NCBI GenBank assembly: GCA_003559855.1
Contig: PWJZ01000012.1
Span: forward strand, 1 to 61,086
Source: Bacteroidales bacterium
GTDB lineage: Bacteria; Bacteroidota; Bacteroidia; Bacteroidales; UBA7960
Length of the DNA stretch: 61,086 nucleotides
Direction of reading: 5' to 3'
A program made the position numbers and the translations under genes. The notes under the pieces are model-generated. The model was not told where the DNA came from. It was given only the letters and a program-made list of their open reading frames with translations, and ran no database searches. Shown here one piece after another: positions 17,174-25,740 of the stretch (the first letter of the stretch is position 1; each line of letters starts with the position of its first letter).

Positions 17174-17902
17174 TTATGTATAAAGGCCTCCGTTTACAGA
17201 TATGACTTCACCTGTAATGTAAGAAGCCTGGTCTGAGACCAAAAATCCTGCAATATGTGCTACCTCTTCGGGTGTTCCAAATCTGCCCAGCGGAATTATT
17301 TTCTTATAATCCTTCTCATCGATATTCTTGGTCATGTCTGTTCTTATAAAACCCGGAGCAACACAATTAACCGTTACGTTCTTTTTCCCTACTTCCTGTG
17401 CCAGTGCTTTGGTTGCCCCTATAACTCCTGCCTTTGCCGCTGAATAATTTGCCTGACCAGGTAATCCTTTTATCCCTGAAAGAGAAACAATATTAACAAT
17501 TCTTCCGTACTTATTAACCAGCATATCCTGAAGCAAATGCTTCGTTATGATATAAAAACTGTTAAGATTTGTATTTATAACATCGTACCACTCCCTGTCA
17601 GTCATCCACATCATCAGATTATCACTGCGTATTCCCGCATTATTAATCAATACGGATATGTGTTTGTCATTATTGTCCTTTTTCCAATTTTCCAAAGCTC
17701 TTTTAGTGTCTTTATCGTCGCTTATATCAAAAGGTATAAGTTGACCGTCTGAACCAGCCTGCTTAACATATTTAAGAGTATTTTCAGCACCTTCAATGTT
17801 TTTTTGGTAATTAACAAGTACAAAACACCCCATTTCAGCAAGTTTAATGCAGACCGCCTTCCCTATCCCCCTGGATCCCCCTGTTACCAATGCAATTTTC
17901 AT
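17174..17902 (-). CDS. 3-oxoacyl-ACP reductase (FabG-like ketoreductase)
   Basis: A classical short-chain dehydrogenase of 242 residues. It has the NADP motif TGGSRGIG (7-14), the NNAG motif (87-90), and catalytic Ser140, Tyr153 and Lys157 (NYSAAK). It reduces beta-ketoacyl-ACP to the hydroxyacyl form. It is located between the ammonia-lyase (290 bp gap) and the ketosynthase (239 bp gap), so I assign it to the island rather than to housekeeping fatty acid synthesis; the sequence alone cannot decide. AAAACAGGT lies 4-5 nt before the ATG. Confidence 0.9.
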   Translation of the reverse strand: MKIALVTGGSRGIGKAVCIKLAEMGCFVLVNYQKNIEGAENTLKYVKQAGSDGQLIPFDISDDKDTKRALENWKKDNNDKHISVLINNAGIRSDNLMMWMTDREWYDVINTNLNSFYIITKHLLQDMLVNKYGRIVNIVSLSGIKGLPGQANYSAAKAGVIGATKALAQEVGKKNVTVNCVAPGFIRTDMTKNIDEKDYKKIIPLGRFGTPEEVAHIAGFLVSDQASYITGEVISVNGGLYT

Positions 17903-18192
17903 AAATACCTGTTTTTGTGATTCAAAAAAATATCATAGAAGATTATAAAACAGTCAAACAATGTAACCAGATTCAACCTCAAATATTGCCAAAATAATTC
18001 ATCCGGACCGATTTAACTCAAACATGCGGTTAGAATCCTTTCAGGTAAAAAACCATGAAACGCATAATAACCGTTTACAAGCTTGTTTCACTGTAATGAT
18101 ATTAAGTAATTTATTTATTAATTAAGGTTAAAAAACCCTTAAAATTATCAGTAAATGATATCCTTAAAAAAGGATCTCCTGATTTTAAAAAA

Positions 18193-19743
18193 TCAGTCTG
18201 CAATGTTCATGTATTTATTTTTAATATCAATGTGCTCTTTAATTTTTTTAATATCTTCATACATAGAATAATCATTGACAAATTTCGGAAAAATCTCCCT
18301 CAACTCTTCATAAATATTTTTTGTAAAAGAGGATAATTTATTTTTAAGTTTAAGGTAATCAATAGCCTGCATCAATGTCATCAGCTCAATGGTTATTATC
18401 TGGTACCCATTGTCAATAACTCTTTTTGTTATCTGTGCAGAGTTTGTACCCATACTGACAATATCCTGATTATCATTATTGCTGGGTATGCTGTGAATAT
18501 ACATTGGGTTTGAAAGGGTTTGACATTCGGCGGTTGAGGAGGTTGCAGTAAATTGTGCACCCTGCATCCCGAAATTCAAGCCCAGCTTTCCAAGATTAAC
18601 GAAGGGGGGTAATATTTGGTTGATTTTATGGTTAAGCAAAAAATTCAGCTGTCTTTCTGAAAGCATTGCCAGCTTTGTAACAGCTATTTTTAGCTTATCC
18701 ATTTCAAGAGAAACATAGTCGCCATGAAAATTACCTCCGTGAATGACGTTTTTATTGTTATGATCAATAACAGGATTATCACTTACAGAATTTATTTCGT
18801 TAATAACTATATTTTCGGCAAAGGTTAAAGTATCGTAAACGGGTCCCAAAATTTGCGGAACACAGCGAAGAGAATAATATTCCTGCACTCTTTTTTCAAT
18901 AAAAAATCCGTCTTTTGTATCGGTATGGTACAAAATGCTGTCATTTCGTGATATAAGATGACTGTCTTTAAGCAAACTGCTCATGATACGGGCTATTTGC
19001 TTTTGACCGTGATGGAGTTTGACGGAGTTAAGCTCCATGCTGTAATGGTCATTGTAAGATTCGACGAGTTCGTTGATTATTGCAGAGGCAATAACCATCC
19101 AGTTCAACAGGTTCCTGGCACGCAAAATATTAACAACAGCTATTCCCGTCATTACCGAGGTGCCGTTAATAAGGCTGAGACCTTCCCTGATATGTATTTC
19201 GGCCGGTGAAAGTTTTAACTCTTCGAAGACCTTTGCGGTTGCCTGCCATTTTTCGTTATATTTTATTTTTCCTTCGCCTATCAACACCAGGGCCAGATGT
19301 GCCAGCTGAACCAGGTCGCCACTGGCGCCAACACCTCCATGCTCAGGCATCAAAGGAATTGCATTATTGTTGATCAAATCCCTTAAAAGAATAATAACCT
19401 TATGGTTGATACCGGAATAACCCCTGGCAAAGCAATTCAGGCGACTTATCATTGAAGCTTTGACAGAATGCTCGTCAAGAGGCTCACCCATGCCGGTACA
19501 ATGACTGCGAATCAGATTGTATTGAAGCTCCTGACGGTTGCTGTCATCTATCTTATATTGAGCCATAGGACCCAACCCCGTGTTTATACCATAAATGATT
19601 TTTCCCTTCAAATAATCACTCAGAAAAGTAAAATTGGCTCTTACTCTATTAATAGTTTTTTTATCTATTGATACCTTTTGATTCTTGTAAAGAACGGGAT
19701 AAAAGTCAATTATATTTAATTGTTTATCGAAACTTATTACCAT
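18193..19743 (-). CDS. Tyrosine ammonia-lyase (aromatic amino acid lyase, FjTAL-like)
   Basis: The enzyme forms its MIO cofactor from Ala140-Ser141-Gly142 (GGVGASGDLVQLAHLALVL). Tyr51 in IYGINTG is the catalytic base. The substrate-selectivity segment reads NLIRSHCTG. Several stretches, including NFHGDYVSLEMDKLKI and SIPSNNDNQDIVSMGTNSA, agree closely with my memory of the characterised tyrosine-specific lyase of Flavobacterium johnsoniae, and much less with histidine lyases. No hutU, hutI or other histidine-degradation gene is near. It should release ammonia from tyrosine to give p-coumarate, the starter of flexirubin and related pigments. I use ATG 19743 (516 aa); an extension to 19836 would cross the candidate promoter. 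First gene of the fld-ward transcript direction. Confidence 0.88.
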   Translation of the reverse strand: MVISFDKQLNIIDFYPVLYKNQKVSIDKKTINRVRANFTFLSDYLKGKIIYGINTGLGPMAQYKIDDSNRQELQYNLIRSHCTGMGEPLDEHSVKASMISRLNCFARGYSGINHKVIILLRDLINNNAIPLMPEHGGVGASGDLVQLAHLALVLIGEGKIKYNEKWQATAKVFEELKLSPAEIHIREGLSLINGTSVMTGIAVVNILRARNLLNWMVIASAIINELVESYNDHYSMELNSVKLHHGQKQIARIMSSLLKDSHLISRNDSILYHTDTKDGFFIEKRVQEYYSLRCVPQILGPVYDTLTFAENIVINEINSVSDNPVIDHNNKNVIHGGNFHGDYVSLEMDKLKIAVTKLAMLSERQLNFLLNHKINQILPPFVNLGKLGLNFGMQGAQFTATSSTAECQTLSNPMYIHSIPSNNDNQDIVSMGTNSAQITKRVIDNGYQIITIELMTLMQAIDYLKLKNKLSSFTKNIYEELREIFPKFVNDYSMYEDIKKIKEHIDIKNKYMNIAD

Positions 19744-19802
19744 TTTATACTTAATTCCATAAATATATTCTACAAACAGATGTGTTGGCGCAAATATTTT
19801 TG

Positions 19803-19810
19803 CAAATATA
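19803..19810 (-). promoter_or_regulatory. Candidate -7 element for the ammonia-lyase gene
   Basis: TATATTTG on the minus strand fits TAnnTTTG, with a predicted start near 19796 and a 53-nt leader. The CAAA-complement box 13 nt further up is too close for a standard -33. Confidence 0.45.
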
Positions 19811-19837
19811 TATAATTTAAGATCAAACGAACACATA

Positions 19838-19880
19838 AAAAAAAGAGGTCAGCTCAAATTTTTAGCTTAACCTCTTTATA
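19838..19880 (-). terminator. Intrinsic terminator after the peroxiredoxin gene
   Basis: On the minus strand AGAGGT..AGCT pairs with AGCT.ACCTCT around an AT loop, followed directly by a run of at least eight T. It lies 25-60 nt after the peroxiredoxin stop and separates it from the ammonia-lyase promoter. Confidence 0.8.
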
Positions 19881-19902
19881 AAATGCCGATTATTAAACAG
19901 AA

Positions 19903-20595
19903 TTATTTTTCTTTTCTGAAACACATAAACCAGTCGAGACAGTAAACGTCGTCCGATTTTGTTTCTACTCTTTCTTTAGCTGATCCGCACGACCCCGGTG
20001 GTGGCACAATAACGTCATCACCGGGTTGCCAGTTAGCCGGTGTGGCAACCTGTTCCTTATCAGATTTTTGCATTGCTATTATCATACGTTTTATCTCGTC
20101 CATATTGCGTCCTGTTGTCAGAGGATAATACAGAATAGCACGCACTTTTGAATCGGGGTCTATAATAAAGACGGCACGAACAGCCTGTGTTGTTGAAGCG
20201 TTGGGTTGGACCATCCCATATTTTTCAGATACTTCCATCTTTATATCTTCGATAAGAGGAAAAAGGACTTCTACGTTTTTCATTCCCCTAAATTCAATCT
20301 TCTCTTTTATAGTACGCAACCATGCTATGTGTGCATAAAGGCTGTCGATTGATAATCCGATAAGTTCAGTGTTTATCTTACGAAAATCTTCCTGCATAGA
20401 TGCAAAGGTCATGAACTCCGTTGTACATACAGGTGTAAAATCTGCGGGATGACTAAATAATATGACCCATTTGCCTTTATAGTCGCCTGGAAAATCAATA
20501 TCTCCCATAGTAGTTTTTGCTTTAAAGGCAGGTGCAGGATCACCAATAAGAGGCATTACCTGTGTTTCTTCAAAATTTTCCGTTTTGTTTTCCAT
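19903..20595 (-). CDS. Peroxiredoxin (Prx6/AhpC-TSA family)
   Basis: This cytoplasmic thiol peroxidase reduces hydrogen peroxide and organic peroxides. The active-site motif PADFTPVC (PxxxTxxC) places the peroxidatic Cys at 57. The protein has the long C-terminal arm of Prx6-type enzymes and carries three more cysteines there: C203, C219 and C225, the last two in CLDWFMC, a feature of archaeal-type thioredoxin peroxidases that use a C-terminal resolving Cys. At 230 residues it is full length. It is monocistronic: terminator downstream, 110 bp of non-coding DNA upstream. Confidence 0.93.
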   Translation of the reverse strand: MENKTENFEETQVMPLIGDPAPAFKAKTTMGDIDFPGDYKGKWVILFSHPADFTPVCTTEFMTFASMQEDFRKINTELIGLSIDSLYAHIAWLRTIKEKIEFRGMKNVEVLFPLIEDIKMEVSEKYGMVQPNASTTQAVRAVFIIDPDSKVRAILYYPLTTGRNMDEIKRMIIAMQKSDKEQVATPANWQPGDDVIVPPPGSCGSAKERVETKSDDVYCLDWFMCFRKEK

Positions 20596-20705
20596 AAAAA
20601 TTGTGTTTTAAATGTTATTATTAGAATTAATTTAATTTAATTTAATATTGGTTGGTTATAAAGAGTAACAATAGTGCTGAAATAATTGTTCAAAAAGCCG
20701 GGTTT

Positions 20706-21071
20706 TCAGCTTAATGCCGGATAAAATGCATCTTCGATATGATGTATTGCATGGTCTTTACCCTTAAAAAGAACGGATATAATGTCAAACCTTACTTCAT
20801 TTTCAAGTTTGTTTTTCAATACATAAGAATCGGCAGCTTTGACCAGCTGTTTTTGCTTGGCTTTTGTCACGAATTCTTCGGGTTCGCCAAAATAATCGGT
20901 ACGACGGGTTTTTACTTCAATCACTATAATGAAATCATCTTTTTTGGCAATAATGTCTATTTCCGCACTCCCTGACCGCCAGTTTTTTTCCAATATGCTA
21001 TATCCGTGCTGCTTCAGAAACGACACGGCAATCTCTTCGCCTTTTTTGCCTGTTTCATGAAATTCAGCCAT
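20706..21071 (-). CDS. yraN: YraN/UPF0102 family protein
   Basis: This 121-residue protein belongs to the YraN family with the restriction-endonuclease-like core: Gly-Glu near residue 10-12 (GKKGEEIAV), then AEIDIIAKKDD and IVIEVKTRR, supplying the D-ExK acidic and lysine residues of the fold. Function is not settled; a role in DNA processing has been proposed. The next gene upstream, purS, ends 27 nt before its start, so the two are probably co-transcribed. Confidence 0.9.
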   Translation of the reverse strand: MAEFHETGKKGEEIAVSFLKQHGYSILEKNWRSGSAEIDIIAKKDDFIIVIEVKTRRTDYFGEPEEFVTKAKQKQLVKAADSYVLKNKLENEVRFDIISVLFKGKDHAIHHIEDAFYPALS

Positions 21072-21098
21072 GAAGCGAAAATTTAATTTTAATTATCA

Positions 21099-21350
21099 TT
21101 ATTCACTGTATATGCTAAATTCGTAATATTCCATAACCGGATTAGCCAATAATTTTTTACAGACGGTTTCAACTTTTTCTTTGGCTTCCTGCTCATTTTC
21201 AGCTTTCAAATGCATAGTTATGTGTTTTCCTATTCTTACGTCTTTTATTTGGCTGATTTCCAGATTCTTGAGGCTTTTGGCTACAGCTTTTCCTTGAGGA
21301 TCAAGCAAAGCCTTCAACGGCATAACATTAATTTCGGCACGGTAATTCAT
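21099..21350 (-). CDS. purS: Phosphoribosylformylglycinamidine synthase subunit PurS
   Basis: The 83-residue protein matches PurS: an N-terminal beta strand with MPLKALLDPQGKAVAKSL, then ISQIKDVRIGKHI and a C-terminal strand with LLANPVMEYYEFSI. PurS dimers bridge PurQ and PurL in the small-subunit form of the fourth step of purine synthesis. Neither purQ nor purL is nearby, so the complex would be assembled from distant loci. Confidence 0.9.
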   Translation of the reverse strand: MNYRAEINVMPLKALLDPQGKAVAKSLKNLEISQIKDVRIGKHITMHLKAENEQEAKEKVETVCKKLLANPVMEYYEFSIYSE

Positions 21351-21504
21351 ATTGTCAATGTATTGTATTTGATATTTTCCTTAAAAAATGTATTAACTTT
21401 CTAAACCCCTTAATTTGCAAGGAATTGAAGACCCGGAATGTCACGGAAAAGTTTCAAAGCTCCACATCTTCATTAGTTTATAAAAGAGAAAATTCCTATG
21501 AATT

Positions 21505-22230
21505 TTAATATCTAAAGATCATATTTGTGATTGACAAAAGTATGTAAAAAATCATAATCAGGGGAATTGCCATAACACCATAAATTAACAGGGCAAAAAC
21601 GGCAAAAAGAATCAGAAGATATCTCAAACGATTGGTTTTCAGCTTAAAAGACTCAAATTTCAAGGATAACATTTTCAATGGAATCACAAGCATTGCCGAG
21701 CTAATTATTGTGAATGCCATTAAAGCATTAAAGTTGTTGGCAAGATAATACACATAGCTGAACAAAAGATGGTTTTTTACACCGTATTCAATTATTAATG
21801 GCATTGAAGATATTAATATTGCATTTGCGGGTGTCGGCAACCCTGAAAAATAATCTTTCAGGTTGCTGCCTGCGTTGAATTTAGCCAGTCTTACTGCCGA
21901 AAAACAAGCTATAAGATAAGCGCTGTATATCAGCCATTCCAATGAGCCGTGGCATTCTCTGCAAAAGCTTTCAGACATAAAAAAGAAAATTATTGAAGCA
22001 GGCAATACTCCGAAGCTGATAATATCGGCCAAAGAATCAAGCTCTTTACCAAAATGGCTTTGAGCATTCAGCAATTTTGCAGTAAAACCGTCAAAAAAAT
22101 CAAGTAAGGCACAAATCAATATGCTTATCGAAGCCAGGTGCAGGTTACCTGAAAAAACAAAGGTAATACCTATGCAACCGAGCAACAGGTTTAGGCCGGA
22201 GATAAAATTAGGGATCTGTTTGATGATCAT
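21505..22230 (-). CDS. pssA: CDP-diacylglycerol-serine O-phosphatidyltransferase
   Basis: The integral membrane enzyme makes phosphatidylserine, the precursor of phosphatidylethanolamine. The CDP-alcohol phosphotransferase motif is complete: D44-FF-D47-G48, A51-K52, G61, D65 and D69. Several hydrophobic segments cover the 241 residues. It starts 10 nt after the stop of the thiamine-binding-type gene. An AACAGGT motif abuts the ATG. Phosphatidylserine decarboxylase is not in the window. Confidence 0.92.
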   Translation of the reverse strand: MIIKQIPNFISGLNLLLGCIGITFVFSGNLHLASISILICALLDFFDGFTAKLLNAQSHFGKELDSLADIISFGVLPASIIFFFMSESFCRECHGSLEWLIYSAYLIACFSAVRLAKFNAGSNLKDYFSGLPTPANAILISSMPLIIEYGVKNHLLFSYVYYLANNFNALMAFTIISSAMLVIPLKMLSLKFESFKLKTNRLRYLLILFAVFALLIYGVMAIPLIMIFYILLSITNMIFRY

Positions 22231-22240
22231 ACCTGTTAAA

Positions 22241-22552
22241 TCATTTCTTTACTTTGCCGATTTTCTTTTCAACTGAGCTTACTTTTGCTTCGAGGCGATT
22301 GCCGGCACCTTTGCGTATATCTATTTTGATGGTAGTATATACCCTGTTGCAATCGGTTTCTAGAAGCTCATATGCTTTATTAACTATCGCAGTAATTTCT
22401 TTTATGTTATCAGCTTCTACGATAGTGCCCATAGGAGTTAGCCTGTAATTAAAACCTGATTCATCAATCATTTTGATGATACGGCTGACATAATGACTGA
22501 CGCTTTCCCCCTTGTCGGTCGGAAACATAGCAAATTCTGCAAGTGCTGACAT
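22241..22552 (-). CDS. MTH1187 family thiamine-binding protein (UPF0045)
   Basis: The 103-residue protein has the MTH1187/YkoF pattern: an N-terminal strand with FAMFPTDKGESVSHYVSRI, then YRLTPMGTIVEADNIKEI and a C-terminal RVYTTIKIDIRKG. Homologues bind thiamine or similar compounds and form tetramers; the physiological role is unclear. It precedes pssA by 10 nt. A TATCTTTG element lies just upstream. I looked for a TPP riboswitch in the leader and found none. Confidence 0.85.
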   Translation of the reverse strand: MSALAEFAMFPTDKGESVSHYVSRIIKMIDESGFNYRLTPMGTIVEADNIKEITAIVNKAYELLETDCNRVYTTIKIDIRKGAGNRLEAKVSSVEKKIGKVKK

Positions 22553-22577
22553 GTTTTGTTGTTTTTTGATTATATGG

Positions 22578-22585
22578 CAAAGATA
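22578..22585 (-). promoter_or_regulatory. Candidate -7 element for the MTH1187-pssA unit
   Basis: TATCTTTG followed by C on the minus strand is a near-ideal Bacteroidota -7 box, giving a start about 19 nt before the ATG. A -33 TTG was not found. Confidence 0.45.
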
Positions 22586-22674
22586 ATAAACTGATTTGCC
22601 TGTAACTATAGTTTTATGATTTTTGTTGATTGTTTCGTGTACAGATTTTTCAGTGTAAATAACCCTAAGGATAT

Positions 22675-24066
22675 TTAAAATCCTAATATCTTCAGCATTG
22701 ATCTGCAGCTTTGTTCTTTAGCAAACAGTTTGGTATTATAGTTTCCTTCATCGTCTTTGTCTATTATCACCATTTTTGGCGATGGTATAAGACAATGTTG
22801 CAGACCTCCTAATCCTCCGAGTGTTTCCTGGTATGCCCCTGTATGGAACATACCGATATATTGAATGACCCCTTCGCGTATCTTTGGAAGGAATACAGCA
22901 TTGGAATGTGCTTCGGCATTGTAATAGTCCTGACTGTCACATGTAAGACCTCCCAGGTTTACCCTCTCATATTCTGATTCCCAGTTGTTGACGGCAAGCA
23001 ATATAAATCTTTGCTTGGCTGCCCATATATCGGGTAGCGTTGTCATAAAACTACCGTCTATCATATTCCATAGCTCACGGTCGTTTTGCTGTTTCTGACC
23101 AAGAACCGAATAAAGAACAGCCCCGCTTTCACCCATGGTGAATAAGCCAAATTCAGTAAAAATATCTGGTTCGTCCGTGTTGTTTTCAGTACATATTTTT
23201 TTTACCTGGGCAATTATTTCTTCCGTAATATATTCATAATCATATTCAAACCCCAATGATCTTTTCACCGGGAAACCACCTCCAATATTCAGGCTGTCAA
23301 GATCAGGACAAACTTTTTTCAGTTCACAGTAAACATTAACACATTTGTGTAGCTCATTCCAATAATATGCATTATCCTTGATGCCCGTATTAATGAAAAA
23401 ATGCAACATCTTCAGCCTGAACTTGCTGTTATTTTTTATGTTTTCCTTATAAAAAGGTAAAATATCTTTATATCTGATCCCAAGCCTTGAGGTGTAAAAT
23501 TCAAACATAGGCTCTTCTTCTGAAGCAATGCGAATACCGAGTTTAACTTTTTTTTTCAGGTGTTTATCGTAATAACTCAGTTCATTTTTGTTATCCAGAA
23601 CAGGAATAACATTTTCAAAACCATTATTTACAAGATCGCAGACCTTTTCCATATATTGTTGCTTCTTGAAACCGTTGCAAACTATATATTTTTTCTTGTC
23701 GATAAGCTCCATTTTAAGCAATTCTTCGATTATATGTATATCAAATGATGAAGATGTTTCAATATGTATATCATTTTTCAATGCTTCTTCAAAGACATAT
23801 ATAAAATGTGAGCTTTTGGTGCAGTAACAGTAGTGATAGTCGCCCCGGTAATCGACTTTGGCCATTGCCACATGAAACAATCTTTTGGCTTTTTGTATTT
23901 GCTGGCTGATCTTGGGTAAATATATTATCTTCAACGGAGTACCGTATTGTTTGATAACCTCCATCAACGAAATGTCATGGAAATCAAGCTCATTGTCCAC
24001 GACTTTGAACTCCTCCTGCGGAAATTCAAAAGTTTGTTCAATTAAATCAATATATTTATTCTTCAT
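22675..24066 (-). CDS. Arginine decarboxylase-type PLP enzyme (fold type III)
   Basis: The 463-residue protein is an alanine-racemase-fold decarboxylase. The PLP lysine lies in YHYCYCTKSSHF (about K83); the phosphate-binding glycine loop is LNIGGGFPVKR; the active-site segment NLGGLTCDSQDYY is the CDSxD-type motif of amino acid decarboxylases. It resembles the proteins annotated as arginine decarboxylase in Bacteroidota, but is much shorter than SpeA of E. coli (about 630-660 aa) because it lacks the extra domains. The product would be agmatine for polyamine synthesis. No agmatine deiminase or speE lies nearby. It has its own well-formed promoter and a long leader. Confidence 0.8.
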   Translation of the reverse strand: MKNKYIDLIEQTFEFPQEEFKVVDNELDFHDISLMEVIKQYGTPLKIIYLPKISQQIQKAKRLFHVAMAKVDYRGDYHYCYCTKSSHFIYVFEEALKNDIHIETSSSFDIHIIEELLKMELIDKKKYIVCNGFKKQQYMEKVCDLVNNGFENVIPVLDNKNELSYYDKHLKKKVKLGIRIASEEEPMFEFYTSRLGIRYKDILPFYKENIKNNSKFRLKMLHFFINTGIKDNAYYWNELHKCVNVYCELKKVCPDLDSLNIGGGFPVKRSLGFEYDYEYITEEIIAQVKKICTENNTDEPDIFTEFGLFTMGESGAVLYSVLGQKQQNDRELWNMIDGSFMTTLPDIWAAKQRFILLAVNNWESEYERVNLGGLTCDSQDYYNAEAHSNAVFLPKIREGVIQYIGMFHTGAYQETLGGLGGLQHCLIPSPKMVIIDKDDEGNYNTKLFAKEQSCRSMLKILGF

Positions 24067-24198
24067 TTTATACTGTTATGTTTTTGCCAGAAAGACACGG
24101 ATCGGACAAAAATTACCGGCCAAAAAAACCAATATTGAAACCTGTTTACCTGATCGAAAAATGTAAAAACGATCAACTTGCATTTATCGTTAAAATTG

Positions 24199-24230
24199 CA
24201 AATATATACTTAAAAGGAGTTGGAAATCAA
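24199..24230 (-). promoter_or_regulatory. Promoter of the arginine decarboxylase gene
   Basis: On the minus strand TTG (24230-24228) is followed after 21 nt by TATATTTG (24206-24199), a full Bacteroidota promoter. The start near 24192 gives a leader of about 126 nt, long enough for post-transcriptional control. Confidence 0.6.
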
Positions 24231-24270
24231 TATGACAGGATAAAAAAATATTATTGTTTGATTACAGTCA

Positions 24271-25704
24271 TTAATCTCTCGTTGCCAGTTTAAAAAACCT
24301 GTTCCACCTGATATTAGCCGGAAAGTTTTTATCTTTATCAAGAGACAACCAGGTAAGTATTGGTTTTCCTACGATGTGGTCTTCCGGAACAAATCCCCAG
24401 TGTCTGGAATCCGCTGATTTATGCCGGTTATCACCAAGCATAAAATAGTAATCCATTTCAAAAGTATATTTATTGGTTGGTTTACCATTAATCAATATGG
24501 TTTTATTTTTCATTTCGAGGGTATTACCTTCATAAGCTGTAATAATTCTTTCAAATAGCAAAATGTTTTCGGTGGTCAGTTCGACAGTTTCCCCGCTTTC
24601 AGGTATCCACAGCGGTCCGTAATTATCGCGGCTCCACGGATAATATTTGCTGAAAGGAAATACATACCGTGCTGAGCCGTCAGGTTTTTGTTCATCCATT
24701 TCAAGGGTTTTAACAAACCCGTATTCGCCAATATTTTCAGCCATATTCCTGGTAAGCGGCAACAAATAATGCGGACCTATCCCAGCTTCTCTCTTATCGG
24801 CATCAGAGATTTCGAATCTGTTGAAAAAACGTTGACTCAATAATGTGCCGTCGGTAATAAGGTGATAGTTGTATTGGATATTTTCCGGATCCTCGAGCGG
24901 GTTACCATTAATATATATTTGATTGCTTCGGATCTCAAAGGTGTCGCCCGGCAATGCCACGCAACGTTTCACATAGTTATCGCGCCTGTCAACAGGGCGG
25001 TCTGCCACTTTGCCAAACTCCCGGGGGTTGTTGTGAACTATCATTCTGCCAAGGCTGTTGACAAACATACGGTATTCATATTCCGTATCGAAAGTCCTGC
25101 CTTCAAGCAGTGATGGTTGCTGAGCCAGTTGCCGTTTGCCAAGTTCCAGTATTGTTGTGTAATAATCAGGATTAGGACGGTGCAAAGGCACAGTATCACC
25201 GGCAGGAAAATTAAAAACAACAATGTCATTCAGGTCTATGGTCCCTACCCCCCTCAGTCTTCTGTAATCCCACTTAGGCCAGTCTATGTATGACTTTGTA
25301 TTGATTACCGGAAAAGTGTTTTGAACCAGCGGAAAAGACAGAGGAGTAATAGGCATCCTGGGTCCATAGCTAAGCTTGCTTACAAACAGGTGATCGCCCA
25401 CAAGCAGGGTTTTTTCCATCGACGAGGTGGGGATCCTGTAATTTTGAAAAAGGAAAATGTTTATTATATAAACAGCAATCAGCGCAAAAATAAAAGCATC
25501 AACCCATTCGATCCATGCCGGCGGCTTTTTCCTGTCTTTGCGTTTTTTCCAAAAATTCCATGGTATTATTTTGGTAATATAAATATCGAAAATAACCGGC
25601 AACCCAAGCAACAACCAATAATTTCCGATCCAGATCACTGTAAGCAGATAAATAAATGAAACTGTACCGAATTTTATTTTTGCTTTTAATGGAATGTTTT
25701 TCAT
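24271..25704 (-). CDS. lepB: Signal peptidase I
   Basis: The inner-membrane serine protease removes signal peptides from exported proteins. Two or three hydrophobic segments lie in the first 90 residues. The Ser-Lys dyad is visible as Ser95 in IPTSSMEKTL and Lys246 in YVKRCVALPGD. The C-terminal box LGDNRHKSADSRHWG is conserved. At 477 residues it is the long Bacteroidota form, with an insertion between the dyad residues and another before the last box. It is last in the parA-parB-DUF5683-dapB-lepB order, separated from dapB by 134 bp that contain short repeats. Confidence 0.95.
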   Translation of the reverse strand: MKNIPLKAKIKFGTVSFIYLLTVIWIGNYWLLLGLPVIFDIYITKIIPWNFWKKRKDRKKPPAWIEWVDAFIFALIAVYIINIFLFQNYRIPTSSMEKTLLVGDHLFVSKLSYGPRMPITPLSFPLVQNTFPVINTKSYIDWPKWDYRRLRGVGTIDLNDIVVFNFPAGDTVPLHRPNPDYYTTILELGKRQLAQQPSLLEGRTFDTEYEYRMFVNSLGRMIVHNNPREFGKVADRPVDRRDNYVKRCVALPGDTFEIRSNQIYINGNPLEDPENIQYNYHLITDGTLLSQRFFNRFEISDADKREAGIGPHYLLPLTRNMAENIGEYGFVKTLEMDEQKPDGSARYVFPFSKYYPWSRDNYGPLWIPESGETVELTTENILLFERIITAYEGNTLEMKNKTILINGKPTNKYTFEMDYYFMLGDNRHKSADSRHWGFVPEDHIVGKPILTWLSLDKDKNFPANIRWNRFFKLATRD

Positions 25705-25718
25705 CTGTTTCTATTTTT

Positions 25719-25740
25719 GGTGACGGGTAACGAGTGACTG
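25719..25740. repeat. Dispersed short repeat, copy near lepB
   Basis: On the minus strand CAGTCACTCGTTACCCGTCA matches the element at 7160-7178 (GTCACTCGTCACCCGTAAC) in 15 of the first 16 bases. Further CCGTTAC units and TACCCGTTACTAATTA follow at 25764-25799, echoing 7170-7182. Confidence 0.5.

Noticed and set aside
18158-18196. AT-rich hairpins at the end of the ammonia-lyase gene
   Set aside because: Stems are almost all A-T and no clear T-run follows, so I do not call a terminator.
19744-19836. 31-residue extension of the ammonia-lyase
   Set aside because: Not in the family; a -7 promoter element falls inside it.
20630-20652. ATTTA-type short tandem repeat before the peroxiredoxin gene
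   Set aside because: Only three to four AT-rich units, expected by chance in such DNA.
22553-22674. Possible TPP riboswitch before the MTH1187-type gene
   Set aside because: None of the conserved TPP core sequences (such as CTGAGA or ACCTGATCTGG) is present.
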